This document shows positions 57,093 to 61,915 of a stretch of DNA of 61,915 nt, piece by piece (positions within the stretch are counted from its first letter, which is position 1; each line of letters starts with the position of its first letter). The position numbers and the translations under genes are program-made. The notes beneath the pieces are model-generated. The model did not search any database. It was not told the origin of the DNA and worked only from the letters and a program-made list of their open reading frames with translations. The stretch covers positions 1 to 61,915 of the forward strand of contig MVRN01000084.1 of NCBI GenBank assembly GCA_002067965.1. The letters are read 5' to 3'. This stretch comes from Pelotomaculum sp. PtaU1.Bin035. GTDB taxonomy: Bacteria; Bacillota; Desulfotomaculia; Desulfotomaculales; Pelotomaculaceae.

Positions 57093-57373
57093 TTAAATAT
57101 TAATACTTTTCATGTTTTTCTTCCCATTATCGGACGGTAGACATACCAGTCCCATTACTTCCATGATGATCTCTCCAATAGAAAAAAAATAAAAATACCC
57201 AAATGCCCACCCCACCACAGCGCCAGCCGTCACCTGCGACGCTTCCCCCTTTCGTCCGTGGTGGCCTGGAATTGTTTTTGGTTCATCATGTGTTGATGCC
57301 GCCAATATTTCAGTCGGCTGCGTAACCCTACCTCATTACCATCACCACCGAGAAAACCATAAAAATTTACAAA
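57093..57373 (-). other. Less AT-rich patch with gene remnant-like open frames
   Basis: Inside the AT-rich island this stretch is markedly richer in G and C. One minus-strand frame reads GNEVGLRSRLKYWRHQHM and ends at TGA near 57240. Another minus-strand frame, open over 57093-57305, gives 70 residues starting at a GTG-like codon. Neither is a convincing gene. The patch looks like a leftover piece of a mobile element or a gene end, but I cannot name it. Confidence 0.35.
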
Positions 57374-58245
57374 CTACTTTCTATTCACCAAAGAAAGAAA
57401 ATGCATAGTTCCAATGCTTCTAATCTTGGTTAGTATTACCGCAGTTTCTGTAAGCATATCTCTAAAGTCACCTAACTTTTTAAAAATTGAGTTTTCGCCA
57501 AATAAACTCTTCGCAAGGTTTCTTTCATCAATTTTTATTAGTATTTCCATAATTAACATAAGATTTTTTTGTATTTTAACAATATCATCAAGATGAGGAA
57601 GATTCAAATTTAAAAATAATGCTATATTAGAAATTATCCCTAATCCCTTGGAATAATTATCAATAAACTTTTGCATTGCAGAAGCAGATCCAATAACTGA
57701 TCTTACTCCATTAGCACCCCACACAATACCATGTAAAAAGGCATCTATAAAATCAGATAACCTCCAAATATAAAGTTCTAAATTTTCGATAAGTTGGAAG
57801 TTATGTATTATGAAAGTTGTAATACCTGATTCAATTACCTCATATTGTATTCCAATACCATCCAGTAAATCACCCATTCCTTTATAGAAACTTTCGCTAT
57901 ATTCCCAATCCCTAAAATCTGCATATTTGATATGAGCGATACTATTTGGAAGTTCAATATTGTCAATAAGAACAGGACATATTTTGTATCCAATTTTAGA
58001 CATTGCTCTGATTTTAGCTATGCTTAATTCTTCCCTTACCCAACGAGAATCTATTGAGTTAGAAGATATTACATATATGAATGCAGTCGTTTTATAAATA
58101 CCCTGTTCAATTGATTCCGGAATATTGTCACCAACTTTTATATCCTTTTCATCAAAATAAGTATCAACTCCTGAAAGTATTAAGGATCATGAAGACGCCT
58201 TACAAAATTTTTATCTTTTTTTGAATGTGAAAGAAATACTCTCAT
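57374..58245 (-). pseudogene. TIR-domain protein gene with a one-base frameshift
   Basis: The ATG at 58245 starts MRVFLSHSKKDKNFVRRLHD, then the frame hits TAA at 58180. One frame over, the protein continues as SLILSGVDTYFDEKDIKVGD and on to the stop at 57374. A single T missing near 58185 explains this, giving 290 residues when restored. The first 150 residues are a bacterial TIR domain: FLSHS, FDEKDIKVGD, the catalytic Glu region DSRWVREEL (about 67-74) and ICPVLIDNIELP. The remaining 140 residues are helical and unfamiliar. TIR domains of this kind cleave NAD+ in phage defence systems. It is either a real pseudogene or a sequencing error in one base. Confidence 0.85.
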
Positions 58246-58330
58246 AAATAAACCCCTAAACATGTAATTATTTACAGTATAATATTTGGCTAAAATAAAA
58301 TATTATCCTGCTATTTATTTAATAATTAAT

Positions 58331-58345
58331 TTCTCAACTTTCTCA
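58331..58345. repeat. Left terminal inverted repeat of the IS4-type element
   Basis: TTCTCAACTTTCTCA, the exact reverse complement of the repeat at 61830-61844. Confidence 0.85.
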
Positions 58346-58750
58346 GGACGAAAGTTGAAGTCGTCCCTTTAAAAATGCTGGCAGACAGGAAATGAACTCA
58401 TTGATCATGTCCTGTAAAGCACCATCAGATATTGTAAGATGTTTCCTTAAGGTGTTTTTCAGCATTGTTAATACCAGCTGGAATGCTTCCGCGAAACTTA
58501 TATCCTTAAGCTCGTCACAGCAATAATAAAATAAATCACCAAGAGTCCTTGGGTCTTTGTTTTCCCGGTTTTCTAAAGCAAGCATGATATAGCGGCAGAA
58601 AACGATAGAGGTATGGGCCACCATGGAATCATACGATCTCCCTTGGAATTCCTTGGCCAGATTCAAAAAGGATTTAGTGGTTTTAAAGAAGACTTGTCGG
58701 GTAAAGGACTGGCGCGGTGGATTTATCCTCGTTTCCAGCCCCTCCCCAAA

Positions 58751-58783
58751 GAACCGTGCATGAAGTTTTCCCTCACACGGCTC
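58751..58783 (-). ncRNA. Group II intron domain V
   Basis: On the minus strand GAGCCGTGTGAGG, a GAAA tetraloop region and a complementary arm ending CACGGTTC form the 33-base catalytic hairpin with the AGC triad at its base. Domain VI and the 3' splice site follow within 55 bases. Confidence 0.85.
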
Positions 58784-58840
58784 ACCCAACGGATTCTTGT
58801 CAAGGTTTATGATTCCTATTCTTGCTGGCCGACTTTCGCA

Positions 58841-60145
58841 TTATCTAGAGGTGCCCAGAGGTTGCAGATATTTAATTTTGTAATCCCAATACAGCCCCAG
58901 AACATCATAGATAAATTGGCTACTCCATCGTTTCCAGCCGAAACCAGGACCTCTTTTACGGGTGCGTTTTGCCAATAGGCGGCGTATTCGCTGCTCAACG
59001 TAGTCCCTGACTAAAGAGAAGGCTTTACTGGAGTGCCCAACCCGATAGAAGTTGACCCATCCGGCGAGAATCTGGTTTACTCCATGAATAATCTCTTTTG
59101 TGTTCTTATGGAGATTATTACTAATTACCTCTCTGACTCTTCGTCTGATATTGATCAGGGCCTTTTTCTTAGGTGTCATTAGCACGAATTGCTTACCATT
59201 CCTTGCCACGGCTTTCCTAAAATCAAAGCCGAGGTAGCCAAATGATTCGCCTTTATCCATGTATGCAATTTTGGTCTTTTCTTGGTTTAGCGATACTTGC
59301 AGTCGGCTTAGCTCTTCGGCCAGCCGTCGTTTTGCCCGTTCCACTATCCATTCTTTGGATGGATGAGGATTAATTAATATGACAATGTCATCAGCCCACC
59401 GGTGATAGTTAATTTCATCGTATCCTTTTTCTTGTGTTTGTAGGCGGGCTCTCTCAAACATCCAATCTATCCTGGTTAGATACAGGTTGCTCAAAAGCGG
59501 AGACAACGGGCCGCCCTGAGGTACGCCTTTCTTCCCAGCCGCCTTCAAAATGAGTTTTAGTAACCTCATAATGTCGTCATCCTGGAATCTTTTTGCTACC
59601 TGTTCAAGCAAGGTGTGATGTCGAATATTATCAAAATAAGCGCTCAGATCTACATCGATGGTGACTGTCATTCCCCTTAGAATGCTGCGTCTAACTTGTG
59701 CCAGCGCCAGGTGTGGGTTCTTTTGTGGCCGATACCCGTAGTTGTTTGGACAGAAGTCTGCCTCAAACACTGCCTCCAGGATGAGCTTGAGGGCACCCTG
59801 TACAACACGGTCTTTTATTGTCGGAATGCCCAATATCCCGACTTTGCCGTTGTCCTTGGGTATTTCGCACCGACGGTTTTTGGTGGGGCGGTAGGTTTTG
59901 GTTTGAAGTTCTCTCTGAATTTCAGTCAAGAAACTTCTTCTACCCATTTGTTCGATGTCGTCGAAGGTAATCCCGTCGATTCCCGGTGCACCCTTGTTCT
60001 TTCTGGCAGTGAGATAGGCAGTCTCCAAGGTTTCAAATTTGCATACGTGAGCATACATTCCCCAAAAGCGGTGCTGCTTTTCAGATTTCGCCTTGACATA
60101 TATCTTCCTTCTCAAGTCTTGCAAATTAACGGCAGGTTTTATCAA
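58841..60145 (-). CDS. ltrA: Group II intron reverse transcriptase/maturase
   Basis: 434 residues. Reverse transcriptase blocks 0-7 include NKGAPGIDGITFDDIE, the RPTKNRRCEIPK segment, RPQKNPHLAL, IDVDLSAYFDNI, GVPQGGPLSPLLSNLYL and the active site YHRWADDIV (Trp before ADD instead of the usual Tyr). The maturase X domain has ILAGWVNFYRVG and the C-terminal GPGFGWKRW. No HNH endonuclease domain is seen. The TTG at 60145 has AAAGGAGG upstream within the intron RNA. It helps splicing and copies the intron into DNA for retrohoming. All catalytic aspartates are present, so the protein looks intact. Confidence 0.93.
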   Translation of the reverse strand: MIKPAVNLQDLRRKIYVKAKSEKQHRFWGMYAHVCKFETLETAYLTARKNKGAPGIDGITFDDIEQMGRRSFLTEIQRELQTKTYRPTKNRRCEIPKDNGKVGILGIPTIKDRVVQGALKLILEAVFEADFCPNNYGYRPQKNPHLALAQVRRSILRGMTVTIDVDLSAYFDNIRHHTLLEQVAKRFQDDDIMRLLKLILKAAGKKGVPQGGPLSPLLSNLYLTRIDWMFERARLQTQEKGYDEINYHRWADDIVILINPHPSKEWIVERAKRRLAEELSRLQVSLNQEKTKIAYMDKGESFGYLGFDFRKAVARNGKQFVLMTPKKKALINIRRRVREVISNNLHKNTKEIIHGVNQILAGWVNFYRVGHSSKAFSLVRDYVEQRIRRLLAKRTRKRGPGFGWKRWSSQFIYDVLGLYWDYKIKYLQPLGTSR

Positions 60146-61829
60146 GCCCGCCTTACCTCCTTTATTGAAAGAAGAGTACCTGTTGGTTTGGATCCTTCCC
60201 TCTCACCAGGTTATGTTGTCCTGGCGATACGAGCGGTACTACAACCCAATCCGCCACCCTCTCACTTTTCGGCCACCTTCCCGTTGCGGTTATATGGCCT
60301 ACCTTTCGCAAGGGATTTCTCCCAGGAGTGAGGAGGGCTTCTCCAGTTGCTGTCGTGCCCTTTTCATCATGTCGCCGCTGATACTCCGCCAATGGGTGAA
60401 GAGCCATACGGTCAGTCTGTTCTCTTCGACCTTCTGCCTTCGCCTGACATAGACCGGCTCGGCCACTGGGCTTGCGTGTAACGAGGCTACATCTACGTTC
60501 CTGTGAAGTACGACCTGATGAACTGCTCATTTCGCTTAACGAAACTTTGTCAATAGGCTTCACGGTTTCGGTTTCCTTCAACCGTGCCATTCAAGCTGCG
60601 AGGCTCTGACCTTTTACCTCGACCGGACTTCCACCGGCTGGGTCACGACACCCTTTCCTGGACACGCCGATGTCCCAGCGTTTTCCGTAAATCCGGATGA
60701 TTTCTTCATCGGTCAACTCTAAATCAGTTGAAAGTAATGCCAACCATTTTTTAGCCTTGTTTCGATCCCGGACAAATAAGATCCGTGCCGATACCGGATT
60801 ACCCTTTGAATCTATGCCAATTTTAACGATGGCATTTGCTAAGATCTTAGCTCTGCCGGGTTTTTTGAGAAGTTCTTTATAGAGGGTGTCGAGAGTCATC
60901 TTTTCCCCTTTGTAGTTGTATAAAACTTTTTTCGTTGACTTTAGCATGCATACCACATGGAGGCGATGTTCACGAACCCTACAGATAATGGACGGAAAGG
61001 AAAACCAGCTATCGAAAAGAAGATACCTTGCATGGACACCATAATTCTGGGCTTGGCGTAACAGGTCAAACATTACTTCAGTAGACTTTTTGATACTTTC
61101 CATCCTTCTTTTGTAGCCAATAGTACGCTTATCAATCCGTGGATCAATTCCACAAAGCCGGTTGCGTTGATTCTCGGAACTGAGCAGTGAAAAGGCAATC
61201 GGCAAAAAAGTGTTACCGTCTGACCAGCCAAGGGTAGGCATCCGAAATCCACGGACATACTTGTGTTCAACATGATCATGCACCCTGGCTAGCAATTCAA
61301 CGGCCTTGCTTCTGTTGCGGCTGTATAGGGAGTCATCGAGAATCAGAACATTTTTCCTGTTGTGATGATTCAATGGTTTCCTTAATGATAGTTGAACTCA
61401 GGGCTAGTAAAAGCTTTCGCCAATTGTACCTGAAAGAATTCAGAAAACGATAGATCGCATCTTTCTCTGGCATTTCGAGGTCACTTTTAGTTTGCAATGT
61501 ACGATAAAGGTTCTTGCCGTTAAAGACAAGTAGAAAAATGAACTTGAAAAGGTGAAGACAGCTAAATCCCTTTTCTTTATGAAAGTTGGCAGAGCGTAAT
61601 ATTTTTCCAATTTCGTGCGTCGATAAAATTTATCCACGCGAGAGTTAAACTGTTTTTCAATTTCATATTGGTTTGGTAAAATAGATTTCATAAAAGACAT
61701 CCTCTCTTCTTGGTTTGATGGTTTGTAGTTAACTCTATTTTACCAAGAAAAGGGTGTCTTTTGTGTTGTTTATGCAAATAAAAGTCAAAAAAATCTAGTC
61801 ATATCAAGACTTGAGAGCCATTATCCATT

Positions 61830-61844
61830 TGAGAAAGTTGAGAA
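61830..61844. repeat. Right terminal inverted repeat of the IS4-type element
   Basis: TGAGAAAGTTGAGAA, the exact reverse complement of the repeat at 58331-58345. Confidence 0.85.
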
Positions 61845-61915
61845 TATAACTTATATTTAACCAATATTCCGGCGGAAAAACTACCGGCTGAAGATATTGC
61901 CTTGATGTACCGGGC
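61845..61915 (+). pseudogene. Fragment of another transposase, running off right edge
   Basis: From the first base after the IS the plus frame reads YNLYLTNIPAEKLPAEDIAL and then MYR. This pattern (LTNxP...EDIAxxYRARW) stands just before the catalytic Glu region of IS4/IS1634-like transposases. Its upstream part is missing: the left flank of the IS element (58250-58330) does not continue it. The piece was probably cut by the IS insertion and a later deletion. It continues beyond the window. Confidence 0.6.

Larger units (their letters stand above)
58696..60667 (-). mobile_element. Group II intron inserted in the transposase gene
   Basis: The boundaries come from the interrupted transposase: 5' exon ends ATCG (60668), the intron begins GCGTGTCCAGG at 60667 and ends CCCGAC at 58696, and the exon resumes AAGTCTTC. 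The 5' end differs from the usual GUGYG, while the AC 3' end fits the AY rule. About 520 bases of structured RNA (domains I-III) precede the encoded protein; domains V and VI follow it. Open frames in the first 520 bases are RNA, not genes. The intron has no endonuclease domain, so it would move by using existing nicks or replication forks. Confidence 0.88.
58343..61700 (-). pseudogene. IS4-family transposase, two frameshifts and split by a group II intron
   Basis: The reading starts at ATG 61700. After about 25 residues a T is missing in a T-run near 61624 (frame moves to LSTHEIGKILRSANFHKEKG). A second shift lies near 61375, before NHHNRKNVLILDDSLYSRNR. From there it runs uninterrupted through the DDE core (Asp in LILDDS, Asp in LLFDSWFS) to YGKRWDI, where the intron enters. 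After the intron the frame resumes EVFFKTTKSFLNLAKEF, containing the catalytic Glu region, and ends at 58343. Precise splicing restores the codon ATC-GAA-GTC, so the intron alone is not harmful, but the two N-terminal shifts make it a pseudogene unless they are sequencing errors. Confidence 0.85.
58331..61844 (-). mobile_element. IS4-family insertion sequence carrying a group II intron
   Basis: Perfect 15-base terminal inverted repeats TTCTCAACTTTCTCA (58331-58345) and its complement (61830-61844) enclose one transposase gene. Without the 1972-base intron the element would be 1542 bases, normal for IS4-type elements. The left repeat overlaps the transposase stop codon. No target-site duplication can be seen, which suggests an old or rearranged insertion. 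Its right flank is the remnant of another transposase. Confidence 0.85.

Noticed and set aside
57374-58245. Linking the TIR protein with the cyclase fusion at 39429 as one signalling system
   Set aside because: They lie about 16 kb apart, separated by conserved housekeeping genes and in DNA of different composition, so there is no positional support.
60162-60590. Open frames on both strands in the first part of the group II intron
   Set aside because: This is the structured RNA of intron domains I-III; the frames have no start signals and no known motifs.

Overview
The window looks like chromosomal DNA of a strictly anaerobic, low-to-moderate GC Firmicute of the class Clostridia. A member of the Peptococcaceae/Desulfotomaculaceae group (Desulfotomaculum or Pelotomaculum relatives) is my best guess. 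The reasons are a trimeric NADH-linked [FeFe]-hydrogenase (HydCBA), a UPF0182 membrane protein, a TRAP protein (MtrB), an Amj-type lipid II flippase, Gram-positive PcrA and GatCAB, and very frequent TTG and GTG starts behind strong GGAGG-type ribosome binding sites. For many genes the start was moved to the codon that fits the ribosome binding site.

Layout. 1-613 is a transposase running off the left edge. 984-8540 holds a small orphan gene, a DedA protein that appears to start at CTG, then a minus-strand run: pfkA, a small DUF2007-like gene, mtrB (TRAP), dnaE, trmL and nth. 8860-15558 is an alpha-glucan cluster: a DUF4912 protein and a GH57 branching enzyme on plus, and on minus a nucleotidyltransferase/phosphomannomutase-like fusion, a GT4 glucan synthase-like enzyme and a free-standing starch-binding domain. 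15783-19632 holds a LeuC/LeuD-type dehydratase pair, a small carbonic-anhydrase-like protein and an OFA-family transporter. 19999-28661 is one minus-strand run pcrA-amj-ligA-gatC-gatA-gatB. nadE and a GC-rich asnB follow on plus.

33071-39263 is the histidine operon on minus: a TrpR-like yerC gene, then hisD-C-B-H-A-F-I. No hisG, hisZ or hisE is present here. 39429-41873 is an unusual two-gene unit: an unknown acidic protein and a class III nucleotide cyclase fused to a CD-NTase-like domain whose own catalytic aspartates look lost. 42066-46462 is hydCBA. 46606-55662 holds a lipid-type glycosyltransferase, a radical SAM protein, a second phosphofructokinase, an alpha/beta hydrolase, UPF0182, a small zinc-ribbon protein, deoC and ddl.

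A tRNA-Trp gene at 55805-55880 marks the edge of an AT-rich accessory island reaching the right end. The island carries a protein of unknown function, a TIR-domain gene broken by a one-base frameshift, and an IS4-family element. The transposase of that element has two frameshifts and is split by a group II intron with its reverse transcriptase. The element itself sits next to the remains of yet another transposase.

The most interesting items are the cyclase/CD-NTase-like fusion with its partner gene, the broken TIR locus beside tRNA-Trp, and a roughly 100-base nested palindrome between nth and the glucan cluster. All function calls rest on motifs read by eye; no database search was run.
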